64,000 nt of DNA from positions 6,909,155 through 6,973,154 of the forward strand of contig CM034137.1 of NCBI GenBank assembly GCA_019914995.1, written 5' to 3'. Below are positions 47,301-60,502 of this stretch, piece after piece; the first letter of the stretch is position 1, and the number at the start of each line of letters is the position of its first letter. The position numbers and the translations under genes are program-made. The stretch is from Acanthochlamys bracteata (taxonomy: Eukaryota; Streptophyta; Magnoliopsida; Pandanales; Velloziaceae). A model generated the notes under the pieces. It had not been told where the DNA came from, made no database searches, and saw only the letters and a program-made list of their open reading frames with translations.

Positions 47301-47803
47301 GTTGAGGTCCTTCTGCTAATCCCACTGTCACCACTTTGCTGCTGATCTCCACCGGAAGTAGGAACAAGGTTGTAGTCTTTCACATCCTTGTTAATACCAT
47401 CAAGCCGAAGATTGATGTCTTTGATTCTGTCGGCTATATCACTTTTGAATTTTGTCTTGCGTAGGCACGCAATAGGAGTACTATAGCAGCAGGCAATCGT
47501 CGAAGGAGATTCTTCTGCTTGTTGTTGTTTTTCAATAAAGTCTTGAGATTGAATTCTGTAGTCGTCGATGAGATCTTCAGCTTCATACATGACTTCCTTT
47601 AGCTGGTCCAGCCAAAACTTGATTATCTCGCTCTCCAGCTGCTTCGTCTCTGCATCGGCCAACACATTATTGATCATGTTCAGCTTCTTGAGCAGTTTGT
47701 TCATCTCCTCAGAAACTCCGAGGATCGAAGCAATCCTCTGCTTGGCATAATCGACGAGCTCCACGGCGAACTTGGAAACGAATGCCTGGAGGACCATGGT
47801 CAT
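44363..47803 (-). CDS. NLR3: intact CC-NB-ARC-LRR resistance protein with C-terminal DC1-like domain (1146 aa)
   Basis: A single-exon intracellular immune receptor of the RGA-like CNL class. A coiled-coil domain at about residues 1-145 has an EDVID-type motif (EAEDLIDDY, 74-82). The NB-ARC domain covers about 165-510: P-loop GMGGIGKTT (205-213), kinase-2 LVLDDVW (283-289, final Trp as in CNLs), RNBS-B SRILITTRE, GLPLAV (374-379), RNBS-D FLYLCLFPEDY and MHD (495-497). Leucine-rich repeats run from about 560 to 1040. Residues 1091-1132 form a DC1-like motif: HEHPL, C-x2-C, YYC-x2-C, then LHPIHC. The start at 47803 gives MTMVLQ, as in NLR4, and is preceded by a purine/pyrimidine-rich leader. No frameshift or stop. 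NLR3 and NLR4 share a CC start (FVSKFAVELVDY) unlike NLR1 and NLR2. Confidence 0.95.
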   Translation of the reverse strand: MTMVLQAFVSKFAVELVDYAKQRIASILGVSEEMNKLLKKLNMINNVLADAETKQLESEIIKFWLDQLKEVMYEAEDLIDDYRIQSQDFIEKQQQAEESPSTIACCYSTPIACLRKTKFKSDIADRIKDINLRLDGINKDVKDYNLVPTSGGDQQQSGDSGISRRTSTLMDPNIVGGAIENDTEKLVELILNQSNHNILIYAIVGMGGIGKTTLAQKICSDQSLRNYFHPVEPIWVCISQTIDEIRILKLIIKGLGADCGDAREKEELVPLFGQVAKQKKFFLVLDDVWNARLWDDLLGAPLHCAGKGSRILITTREEQVARGMGVVQPPHKVALLSEEDCWSLLCKMTVLDGEEERNADLREVGMAIAKKCHGLPLAVRTIAGVLRQVEVHPRKWRTVLDDLSRTTNKLPDGVHEALFFSYANLPPHLKQCFLYLCLFPEDYEYKDEEVVPLWIAEGFIKGKEDEDIQELGLSYFKGLVDRALLQRGFGTFYKMHDLLWFLARHLTGDEVWCGPVERSKEVLFTSSDLSSQRKPYRVYILREAVKKHISFSTRGKEEGIYLRTLLNDNWSKTNFSIDDFRILSHLRVLQINLAAERPPNSLGNLIHLRYLNLRRSEIREIPACIGSLRNLQLLDLSCCRTLQRLPKSIGLLTNLLYLNVEETSLDSFPAGVRNLQKLQTLQGYAVADDNCIENDVAKLEDLRFLRKLKRLSVRNLGRASRGVEGQRVFTENTAHLNSLTLRGGGYYGEEETSNEEVEEVMEQLRPSQGLQELYIIKLGTRRFPRWMDESPSALQNLRILSFWRCPQWEELPTLCHLPRLEVLNISDISSVVEIDPEFFLPSMQDQVLNNSQSTVRSFPKLQRLDFSIMQSWKEWRWMSEEEEQSSGILQLLPRLKQLEISLCRQLRGIPHALLNHATALTSLHMSDIDQLEEVKNLRFIRKLRIGWCNALKRIRDLASLESLELKGCKNLKDVEGLPQLQKLLIRHEDNLVERLLNNAAAATSFFPRLQNLQILVENKLSLIQRFFDPDAPDWDSVRHINHVDIKTYTEVISVSYTKSPFSFSSYIPPHILELEEMAKSWPEQVTVSSFHEHPLLLTRLILDYICDECREVGQYISYYCRSCGFYLHPIHCGVQEEQSKGTTEIC

Positions 47804-48134
47804 CTTTGCTCCTTGATCTTCTTTCTTTCTTTTTCTTTATGGATGGAGAAGAAGATGAAAGGCAGGTGCGCAAGCAAAGAAGTAAGGCTTCTTCTTTAAA
47901 AAATGCATCTCAATTTTTTAAATGGAGAAGTAGATTGAACGTGTGCAGGCAGGCAAGCACTAAATTCAAAGGCATTTTCTTCGAAACAAGAGAAGATATA
48001 GAAAAAGGAAACAGCAAAACGAATAGAGTCAAGACAAATGGACACGCTATGACAATTGATTTAGATTGGCTAGAACGAAAGAAAGAACGAATTAATTTTG
48101 CTGCGCCAGCTCGGTAGCTAGCTACTGTATCTAT

Positions 48135-48144
48135 GTCAAGTCAA
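48135..48144 (-). promoter_or_regulatory. W-boxes upstream of NLR3
   Basis: On the gene strand this reads TTGACTTGACA, giving TTGACT and TTGACA cores, about 335 bases upstream of the ATG and at the place homologous to the NLR1 sites. A further TTGACT lies near 48210. Function is inferred from the motif. Confidence 0.4.
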
Positions 48145-48410
48145 CTATGAACGATTATCACTTAGCCAGCTATGACGGAATGAAACTTTGACAGCTTTCT
48201 AGCTATTGGATCAAATAAAGTCAACCATGAGTAATTATCTACTAAAAATTGTTATTACGTTAGCAGCTACTATCAAATTCAAACCAAACCATATATTTTT
48301 GTTTCTTATTATACTCCATCCATCATCTACCCTCGTAGCCGATGATGTATGTAGAGAGGTTTTGAGTTTATTTTATATGTATGTCCATTATGTTTTAAGA
48401 CTTTCAATAT

Positions 48411-48656
48411 GGGCGTGTTTATCTTGATAGAAATGAAGTAAATTTTTTTTAAACTTATTTGAAAAAATCAAATTAAAAGTTAAAAATCTTTAATAAAAAT
48501 AAAATTATATATTAATATAATATTTATAGTAAGTTTTAAAAATAAAATTTTAAAAAAATTGTATTAATAAAAAGATTTTATTTTATTTTTATATATATTT
48601 TTTATTAAAAATAAGTTTTAAAAAAAAGTGAGTTTAAAGACTTAATAAACACGGCC
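48411..48656. mobile_element. MITE-like element with GGGCGTGTTTA ends
   Basis: It starts GGGCGTGTTTA and ends TAAACACGGCC, an inverted pair around an A/T-rich core of about 225 bp. A relative with similar ends is at 55053-55305. No clear target duplication. Confidence 0.5.
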
Positions 48657-50244
48657 TATATAACTATATAACTTCAACTTGCTTTGATTTTATTTACTTT
48701 TTGATTAGTACATCGAATTAATTATAATTTCAATATGCAGGTAACAGATAAACAAAATAGGTTCTATATTTTTTTAGAGTTGCGTTTGGAGAGGGTTTAT
48801 AAAAAAATATTTATTTAACTTATTAATTTAATATCTTATTAAACTTTTATAATATTTTATAAAATTTATTCAAAATTTAAAAATATATAAAAAATATACA
48901 TCATAAATTTTATTATTACTTATTTTATTATTTATTTAAATATAAAAAAAAATATTTTACGAAATAAAATAATTACTTCAAAAATTTTTTAAATAGGTAT
49001 TTTCAAATACCTCTAGATCTAAATAGAAACAGTTCGACTATAACTTCTTAAAATATTCTTTTCTGACTCATGATTAAATTAATATGTTCATGTTTGTAAC
49101 TGATAAATGTTATGCTATTACTTTCTTTTTTTTCCTCTTTCATTTTTAAGCATTTTGTATGCTTAATATTATTGATCCGTGAATTTATGCATCCGTATTT
49201 TGGTAAATAACAAAAGTTGATGATCATCAATCTCCTAAACTTACTATATACATATATGGCGAAAGTTTCAAAACTTTGACATACGTCTTTAATTTTACTT
49301 CGTCACTACGGTATTGTTCTACTACAAACATTTAGTATGTATAGAAAGTTGAACTTTTAGAATATATTCTCTTTATATAAAGTGACTTTATAAGAAATAA
49401 TTTTTTTAAAAATAAATTTGAAATCTAGTATTTGTATAAAAAGTTTTCAAATTGATTAGTAAAGTATTTTTACAACCAAATCATTAAGATTAGATTCTCT
49501 AAAAATAATAATTGGATTATAAGGGAGTGTCAGCCTGTTAAGGATTATTTATTCAGACTTATAAGCTCAATGAGCTCCTAATAGTGTGATTATGCATTTG
49601 GATTAAGGGAATGTTTCGCGTTGCTTTTAAATTGTTTATTAATTTAACTTTGTATAACACATATTTAAATAATTTTTTTATTATTTAAAATGTTTAAAAT
49701 ATAAAATTGCATCCTAATATTTTATTATTAAATTTTAAATAAAAAATACAACTTATTTTTTAAAATATTTTTAAAATAATATTTATTTAGAAAAAATTTA
49801 TTTCATAAATATTTCATGTTTCCTAAGAATGTGTAAATCGTTTATCACAGCTAATTTAAAAGCAAAGCAATCTTACTTATCGAAAATAAACTATTTATTT
49901 GTAAGTAGCATTGTTGTAAAAATTGGACAGCACACAGCAAAACTGCAATCCACTGAATCTAGACAGCAACTCTTTCTTCATATACGTGCATTGTTTAGGT
50001 TAAAATTCGAAGTGAAATTGGTTAGAGCATGTAGGAAGATTTACCATCTCTTCATTACTTGGTCTAGCTTGTATTGAGTTTGAGATTGTAAAATTTGGTT
50101 CCACCATATGTAGATATATGCATTATAAGCTCATGTTAGTTTCTAAGTAAAGCATCAAGTATTTCGGAGAATGAGTTCTTTTGGATTTATTAGTCGTGGC
50201 AGTTCATTACTTAAAAGATTGAATTATTTTTGAGATGTGGACGG

Positions 50245-50809
50245 TAGGGGTGATAATTCGGATTCCTGAATCACTTTTGAGTCGATCCATATAATAATCG
50301 GGTTAAAATTATTTAACTCTAATCTGACTCATTTATTTATATGGGTCAAAATTATCAATTCTAACTTAATTTATTTATAATTCGGATCAAACTCAGGTCG
50401 ACCCATTTAATAATAAAAATTATTAAAATAAAAATTATAAATTTTAATTTTAATAATAATATATAAAAATTAATAATTATGATATATTTAGAAAGAAAAA
50501 TATTAATTTTGACAAAATTTATAAATTAAATAAAAATTAGTTAAATTAAGATAAATTAAAATATATATATACAAATTAAATTTAAATTTTTGCTATTATT
50601 TTTTAATTATTAAATAATATATACTATATAAATAATTATACGGGTTAAATGAGTCAATTTTTTGCCAGACTGAACTCCACCCAAATTCTTTTAAAATTTT
50701 CGGATCATTTCAGATCGATCCAAAATTGACTAAAGGATGAGCTGAATCCGACCTTTTCGGATCAGTTTTGGGCTGGATTTTCAGGTTTGATCAAAATTTG
50801 CTACCCCTA
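50245..50809. mobile_element. hAT-like non-autonomous element, same family as 32923-33776
   Basis: The ends are TAGGGGTGATAATTC and AAATTTGCTACCCCTA, with GGGTC / GACCC-rich subterminal blocks as in the 32923 element. Flanks (GTGGACGG and TGTGCACC) only weakly resemble a target duplication, which suggests an older insertion. Confidence 0.65.
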
Positions 50810-51308
50810 TGTGCACCTAAGTAATAGAAGTATGTATCTGCATAATAGTTCATAAAAGACAGTGGACAGTGGTAGCAATTTATTCTGCAAAACTTTTCAG
50901 CTAAGCGATGAACTAATGCTTCTTAGATAAGGGTAATGCGTAATGGTAATACAAGTGATCTCTTTTCCCTAAAACTTCTTTTAATCTGCTTTTGACTATT
51001 GTGGTTGGCACAGTTGGAATAATTCTGTCACTGAGCCAACTTGACTTTAGCAGCATTCTAAAAGCATCATATGTTAGTTCTTTTCCTTTTCTCAAAAAAA
51101 GAACATAGACTTTGTGACTGTCCTCTCTGAAGATAGCAGCAACAAAAAAAAGAGAAATAGTAACCATATGAAGGATAAGTAGGGATGGTATTCTCATTTG
51201 AGAAGTTTTTTCTGAAAGTAGTTAGTTATCAAAAGAATGGAATAAGAATAAATGGAGATGACAACTTTCCATAAATTTAACGATAGATAGGAATAGTCTA
51301 TATGTTAC
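50810..51308. other. Spacer with an unrecognised frame
   Basis: A minus-strand frame of 94 residues (50913-51197) contains KVYVLFLRKGKELTYDAF and could be a scrap of a gene, but I do not recognise it and it does not match the expected UTP25 continuation. Nothing else seen. Confidence 0.3.
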
Positions 51309-53270
51309 CTGCACAGAGATGATATCTGTATGGTCGATGATCAAGACCTTTTTGTTATAGAAGGGGAAAAGATTAAGACAATTAAATATACTGTTAAAGA
51401 ATAATTTAGTCTTACATTCTTTATCAAGATTCTGAAATAATATTCATAAAGATTTGGGCTCATTTTTTTAATTGTCAATTAATTTTGAAAAAAATTCTAA
51501 ATTCGTCACATAGCAAAGAGGGTTGGGCCGATCGGCACAAGATATGGGCTAAATCTAACTTATTATCCATATCTATTCAGAACATTCATGGTTCGATTTA
51601 TTTAAGGCAAAAATAGCCCCATTCATTTCAGAACAGATAGCCCGTTTCATTCATAGAACAGTTGTCCGCTACATTATAGTGCAAGTAGCTCATTTAATTT
51701 TAGGGCAGATCGTTTGCTTCATCCAATTCATTACAGAACACGTAGTCCAAATCAATTTAATTTATAAAAGAAAATGCTTTGCTGGAGGGCAGGTGTTAAA
51801 GAATAGTTTAGTCCCATATTGTTTATCAATTGTCCTAAAATGATATTTATAAATATTTGGGCTCACTTTTCTTATTGCTAATTGGTCTTGAGAAAGATTC
51901 TAAATTCGTCACATATACAAACATAGCTTTTCTCATTCTTCATACAACACTTCCTGCAATCATGAAGAGTTCCAATTCCTCTATCGATGATAGATAATCT
52001 ATATCCTTATCCCTCTCGAACTGAGCATCCCCTATTTTCTGAAAAGAGCATCAAGAACAACAATGAAGAAATCTTTGTAGAACTGCAGGAAACATCTAAT
52101 CAGAAACTGGGAACAATTCTAATTGCCTATTAGTGTTTTGGGAACACAACTTCTTTATGAAACTCCATTCATGATAAATCAATGAATCAGAAGCAAATGG
52201 AATAATACTTGCGATGAATGAGTGAAGAAAAGCATAATTCTTACTAATGCCATACTAGCCAAAGTGATATTAAAATTGATAGTGAATTTTTCTAAAATAT
52301 CACATTTTGCAAGTTTAATGAATGAATAATTAAGAAAACAAAGAGGTGGATATACCTTCATCAATCCATATACGTAAGTTTTTAGGTAAAGCTTATTCAA
52401 CACAACTAGACACCAGAACAATTTTGGCTAATGAAGTAAACTTTGATAACGGGGCAATAATCTCTACTCTTCCTAATGATTGAGAGTGAACACATAACAG
52501 CTAATCCTTCTTGTGTACAATAGATGTCTCCAAAACTTACCCTTTCTCCCAACTCATGATTGAGTTACTCATGTGGAGCAGAAAATCCCAAATAGACAAC
52601 AAAGAAAACGGTGGTTGCTCTACGATCATGAAATTTTACAACTCACCTTTAAAAAGTATATCAGGAAAAAACACAATCAGTTGTTTTAATAACAAATCCT
52701 TCATAATGTACACGTATGAAAAGTAGCAGTAATAAAAATTCAATCTGAAAGCTCGAACAATCCAAAAGTGTAGGGAAAAACTCACTGTTGTTAATCCAAC
52801 AGGAGATGCAACAATCACATCTGATGAATAAAAGTCATTGTACAATCCTATGTATCTCCTACAGAAACACAAAAAGTATATCAGAATTTCACAAGAAATC
52901 CATTAAACCCATACAATAAAAAAACATAAATTGGTCGGTACAATCCTATGTATCTCTTACTCTAAGTTACCAGTAGATCAATGCACAGTTACCTATAGAT
53001 ATGATTTAACTACGAAATGAGCATTAAAAATCTATGAACTATTGATAGCGAAATTATCGTACATCTAATATAAGTAAGAATTATTAAGATACACACAATA
53101 TGCATTAGGTAAGCATCTATGACTGAAGAATCTTCCCCATGGCCTTTGAGATAAAAGGGTTTCTTGTTGCAATGCATTATGTCTCGATAACTATTGCTTG
53201 CAACAATTTGAAAGGCCAATTAGTTTCAGTCTCATTGGCAAAGGCATCCTTCAAATGCGGGAGTTGCCTG
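51309..53270 (-). pseudogene. Fragments of a UTP25-like (U3 snoRNP-associated, DEAD-box-like) gene
   Basis: Minus-strand pieces match plant UTP25, a nucleolar factor for 18S rRNA processing. About 53270-53200 reads LPHLKDAFANETETNWPFKL. About 53205-53090, after a one-frame shift, reads SNSYRDIMHCNKKPFYLKG, then EDSSVIDAYLMHI. Exon 52858-52786 reads RYIGLYNDFYSSDVIVASP, with acceptor CTGTAG and donor GTGAGT. About 51355-51309 reads KVLIIDHTDIISVQ before a GT donor. Sequence expected between these pieces and the whole C-terminal half are missing. A TRIM element sits between the last two pieces and a CACTA element just upstream. The frameshift and missing exons mark it as dead. Confidence 0.7.
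51392..51913. mobile_element. TRIM-like element (miniature LTR retrotransposon)
   Basis: Two direct repeats of about 120 bp (51392-51510 and 51794-51913) begin TGTTAAAGAAT and end ATTCGTCACA. The 5-bp sequence TATAC lies directly outside both ends (51387-51391 and 51914-51918), as expected for a retroviral-type target duplication. A purine-rich stretch (GGAGGGCAGG) precedes the second repeat. The 283-bp interior has imperfect 24-33-bp units with AGAACAG / TAGCCC motifs and no gene. A standard primer-binding site is not evident. Confidence 0.75.
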
Positions 53271-53338
53271 TGTTCAGACCAAATGTGTAAGAGTAGACAA
53301 GTAAAAGTATGAAAGTAGCAAAGAGAGTTGTGAAAATA

Positions 53339-56107
<2,769 letters not shown>

Positions 56108-56110
56108 ATA

Positions 56111-57593
56111 GAATGATTGCTGAAAAATTTTGATAAAATTTTATAATCTTAGGTCAAGCAGGCAAGTATCCTATCCTAACTGAAACACACTATACAAACT
56201 ATAGTCAGAGTACTCTAAATTTCAATAAGATAATTAGCTAAAAGAAAACCGAATTCATACTGTCTTATCAAACATACTAGTTATTGTATGGAGATGTTTC
56301 CAAGCAAGTGCTCGATGAATGAATCAAATATCTCTGACTGTAAATTTAATGGGGTGCATCTCTATTGTGTCTAAGAGTAGCATACAAATATTTTTGCCTA
56401 GTGCAGTAAGAAAATAGACAATATTTATGTACTAATAGCAAACACAAATTTATCCTGCACACACGCAAATGCTAATGCATTAATAATTTTACAAAGAAAT
56501 CTGAAAGATAACGTCAAAAAACAATCCAATAGCAGCCTGTGATACAAACTTCATCCTTTCAAATACAAAACATATGTAGACATATCATAAGCAAGAAAAC
56601 CGAATGCATATTGAATTTCAAGATGATTCAATAGTTCATTTACATCTCATAGGCCTTACTTATCCAGAACATCATCCATCAACTACACCATCTAATTTCT
56701 CATCAGATGAATATTAAGAATGATTATGTTCAATGAAAAAGGCAAGAATAAAGAATATTCTTATCGCGGTAGAGTCTAGCCATTGATGTATTAGGTTTCC
56801 ATCCAATATGAAGGACCCAAATTTTCTTATTTTTTATCTTAGTGGTTCTATATTGCAATTAAAAAACTAAAAAGAAAGACAAAATAGGGCTATTGGGTGT
56901 GTTAGGATAGATTAAGAGTGACAGCTGCAAAAGAAAAAAAAGAGTGAGAAGAGAGAGAAAGAAGATGAAAAAAAGAAAAAAAATGGAAGAAAAAGCTCTC
57001 TTACTCTATTGTTGGTGTTAAATTCTTCATCTCTTGATTTAACTTTTTTTTCAAATTTTAGATAATATTATTTCAAACCTTTCTCCTTATTATTATAATT
57101 TGAATGTGTATATTTAGTATTATAGCTAGAAATAAAGTGAATCTATATTATAAATAAATTTGTGTTCTCATTAATATTATAATAGTGAACGATTGTGTTT
57201 GTGTGGCTATAATATTTTTGATGAATTATATTTGAATAAATAATATATATTTAATTGCAAGAAAAGAGATAAATTTGTTCTTTAAGTATTTTTCATAAGT
57301 TGTCTTTACCGCATCATGACGAAGAAAGAAACCTTTTGTTTGATTTGCTTTCCTTTGCTTTGTTCTACTGTTAAAATTTCGGGCTGAAGGGGTCCCGCAG
57401 AGAATTAAACCTATCTATATTCGTAATGTCTTGCCTAATCTACAGTATGTTTGCATTTAGCGAAATGATATTTCCGTCCATGTTTCAATTTTCTTCTTTC
57501 AAGTTCCAACGATTCAGAAGAGGGAACATGGCTTTGCCTGTGGAGGATGACGTAATCAGGCGAACGAGAGAGAAAGCGGCGGAACGGTTAGCA
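56111..57593. other. AT-rich spacer with a purine-rich tract
   Basis: No recognisable gene. A G/A-rich tract lies at about 56928-56998. The last 200 bases precede the reticulon-like pseudogene and include an unrelated upstream ATG (57530) whose frame stops at 57614. Confidence 0.45.
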
Positions 57594-58611
57594 ATGGCGG
57601 TGGCAAATCACTAGTGGCGGTTGTTTGCGGCGGTTTGGCTTACTACCACTTCGCTTGGCGGCAAGCGAGCCTTCTCTCTCTTGCATCTGACGTCATCATA
57701 GTTCTAGGCTCGCTCGCGATACTCGGAATCCTCTCTCGTCACCTCACTATCTCGTTCTTAATCTTTCAGTTTCAATCAATTAATTGGATCGAACAGTACA
57801 CTAATTGGATTCAAACTGTAAAGCTTGACTTTTATTTTTAGTTTTTGATTCTCTGCGGTGAGTGATTGTTGACTGTGGATTTCAGAGTGCCCGTTGATCC
57901 CTTGGAGTGGCAGATATATCAAGACACGGCTAACTCAATTACCGCTTATTTGGCTAACACCGTCTTAGCGTGGAAGTCTGTGCTCAGGGTTGCTGCTGCA
58001 GATCATGACAAGAGGCTGTTCTTCAAGGTAACTTAAACCCTCATCCAATTCTGCCTTCTGCAACATATCTTCTGATCTTGTTGTTACTAGTGAAGAAGTG
58101 TGATACTTTGATTGAAAGCTTTATACCTTTATCCATATGTTTCCTCGTCTTCAAGCTATCGCATGTGCTGCAAAGAGAGTGAATAGAGTTTTCTTTGTTT
58201 CGAGTAGTACTTATTGTATACAAAGTAGTAAACTTTCGGCAATTTTGAAAGTTTCCTTTCCTTTTCACTTTGTTGTCTCTCTGAACATGTTGTTAGACTC
58301 AACTTCCATGAAAGCTGTTATTGCACTTCACTAGTACTAATATGAAGGATTTTTAAAAATTGTATAGGTCATATCTTTTGAGCATGTTTTGAGGTATGAG
58401 AGCTCCAGGTTACTGATGCTAGGTTTTTAGGCGGTTGTGATTCTGTATCTACTTGCAGTTTTACCAAGACTAGCATCAGGTAAGTGAGAATCTCACGCTA
58501 AGTAACATCTTTGTAATTTATGGAGTTCGAGATTCGAATGCTGAATTTCTTGTTCTGGTCATACAGGTTTTTTGTGTGTTCCGTCTGTACATGTTTGCAG
58601 AAAGTTACTAG
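57594..58611 (+). pseudogene. Reticulon-like protein B22 (RTNLB22-type) gene, broken
   Basis: Pieces match plant RTNLB22, a small ER membrane protein. Exon 1 (to 57753) reads LASDVIIVLGSLAILGILSR. Exon 2 (57886-58027) reads VPVDPLEWQIYQDTANS and VLRVAAADHDKRLFFK. Exon 3 (58431-58479) reads VVILYLLAVLPRLASG. A remnant of exon 4 near 58573-58611 reads FCVFRLYMFAES. The only suitable ATG (57594) is out of frame with exon 1 by one base, consistent with a one-base loss just after the start. The 5' part of exon 4 is missing and the frame at its junction does not match. Splice signals of exons 1-3 are otherwise good, so the decay may be recent. Confidence 0.7.
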
Positions 58612-60502
58612 CTAATCAGCAGTTTTAATTTCTATTCCACTGGCAGAGTTGAAGATTCTATGTGATGTTTGTCTTATGCTTTGGTTTTTATGATATTCTC
58701 ATCTGCTCTAGAAAGGTATTAGTCTGTATATGTATGAGATTTACGCATTCTTATATGTAAGACTCTCTTGGATTTTCAGATGCTTAATGAAACGCCATTT
58801 CACAAATACCTTCTTTGCAAGAGTATTCTTTAGTTTGTACTCCAACTACTTGTTATTAATTGCATAGCAAACCTTATGGTGATGATTATGGTAATGAATA
58901 TGGCATGCACCGGCATGGTTCTTGTAGTCGATAAAATTATAAACTATTATAAAAAATTTATTAAAAACAAAAAATTGAGATAAAATAGAATAAATAAGCA
59001 CGACTTATTAAACTTTTATTATATAGCGTCCCAATGTAGCTCAACAGGTATGAACAAACGTGTCCATACATTTTGTTGTTTGGGCTTGATTGGGACTCGT
59101 TGGCTTTTTTACTAAAGCCTTATTGTTATTATTATTAGATATTGTGCCATAACAGAAAAAAAAAGTCCCAAAAAAAAGAATTATACTATATTATATTAAT
59201 TTTATATTTATTTATACTTCAAAACACTGTCTTTTCACTTCCCACTTATTTTTTAATAAAATTAAATATGAAAGTTAAAATTTTATTAAATTCTACTTTA
59301 ATAAATTATACTTAATTAATTTTTAAACTTTTTTCAATAAAAAGTAAATAATCATATTAAACTCAACTTTTTTAATTATTTTTTTAAGTAATTTACTTTT
59401 AAAATTTTATGTTTTGAATTCTACTTATAATATCCGAAGTAATTATGCTCTAGATTATATTAAGTGAGGTTAAGGGGTGACCGTAATAAAATATACAAGA
59501 GTCTATTTCATATAAAAGGTTGTGTATTATATAAAAAGATTTGTTTGTTTCTTTTGCAATTTATGTATTTTCTCATGTTCACTTTTTCTTTTGGCTTTAA
59601 TTAGCAGCATGCAGTACATTAAGGGAACTGTTATAAAATAAGTACAAACAATAGCTTATGGGCATACATAAATATTTATGGCGATATTCAAAAACATTGT
59701 TTAATTAAGTTTCATAAAACATTCTTAAAAATAACAGGTTATGGACGACTTAAAATTAAAAAAAAATTGTAAAGAAATTTTCTTTAAGTTTATTATAAAA
59801 TTAAATTTATTTTTAAATTTTAAAACTAATAAATATTATAAGTATAAAATTTTAAAATAATTTTTATATAATAAAATATAAAAATCTAAAATAAAACAAA
59901 AATATTAAGAAAGCGAATGCGTTTTGAAGACGTATTTCCAAACATCCCCAAATACCCACTTTTCCGATCTCGTAGCGCTCAAGAAAATTTATCCACACAT
60001 CACCCGTATTAAATAATGGCTTATTTATTAATCTATCAAAATCAATTTATTCAAGCTTATTTTTAATATAACATAAAACATGCTAAATAAAATATTTTAT
60101 TAAAAACTTATTTTTTAAATTTAATTTTAAGACTCATTTTTAATACAAAATAAATATAAAATTATTTTCATTAAATATTTATTTTTTAATTTTAATTTTA
60201 CTTTACTACAAAAATGAATGACGAACCCATTCATTTTTCATTTATGAAACATAATTTTGTTTTCTTTTAGTCTCTTTAATCTGATTTCCTAATAACCAAA
60301 TCAAGCATTTTAATTAATTCGCCAAAATTAAAATTAATACATTTTCAAAATAAATCGAACCATGAATTAGTTTAAAGTTTTCAACTTGTTTATGTAATAT
60401 AATAAATATAATTACTCAACGACTAATTAGTAATTCATACAATATAATAAAATATAAAATATAATTAAAATTGCCATAAAGTTGTTAAATATTTTACAAC
60501 GC
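58612..60502. other. Spacer and 3' flank of NLR4
   Basis: The first part may be 3' sequence of the reticulon-like locus. From about 59200 it is related to the 3' flanks of the other NLR genes (GTGAGGTTAAGGGGTGACC near 59464). No further gene seen. Confidence 0.5.

Larger units (their letters stand above)
47804..50244. other. Upstream region of NLR3 and AT-rich spacer
   Basis: The first 550 bases resemble the other NLR upstream regions, with the GGTTTGG MITE reduced to its right end. A second MITE-like unit is at 48411-48656. The rest is AT-rich, and a frame at 49829-50077 has no recognisable domain. Confidence 0.5.

Noticed and set aside
50913-51197. 94-residue minus-strand frame next to the UTP25 fragments
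   Set aside because: It does not match the UTP25 continuation I expected and I recognise no family, so I did not call it a gene.
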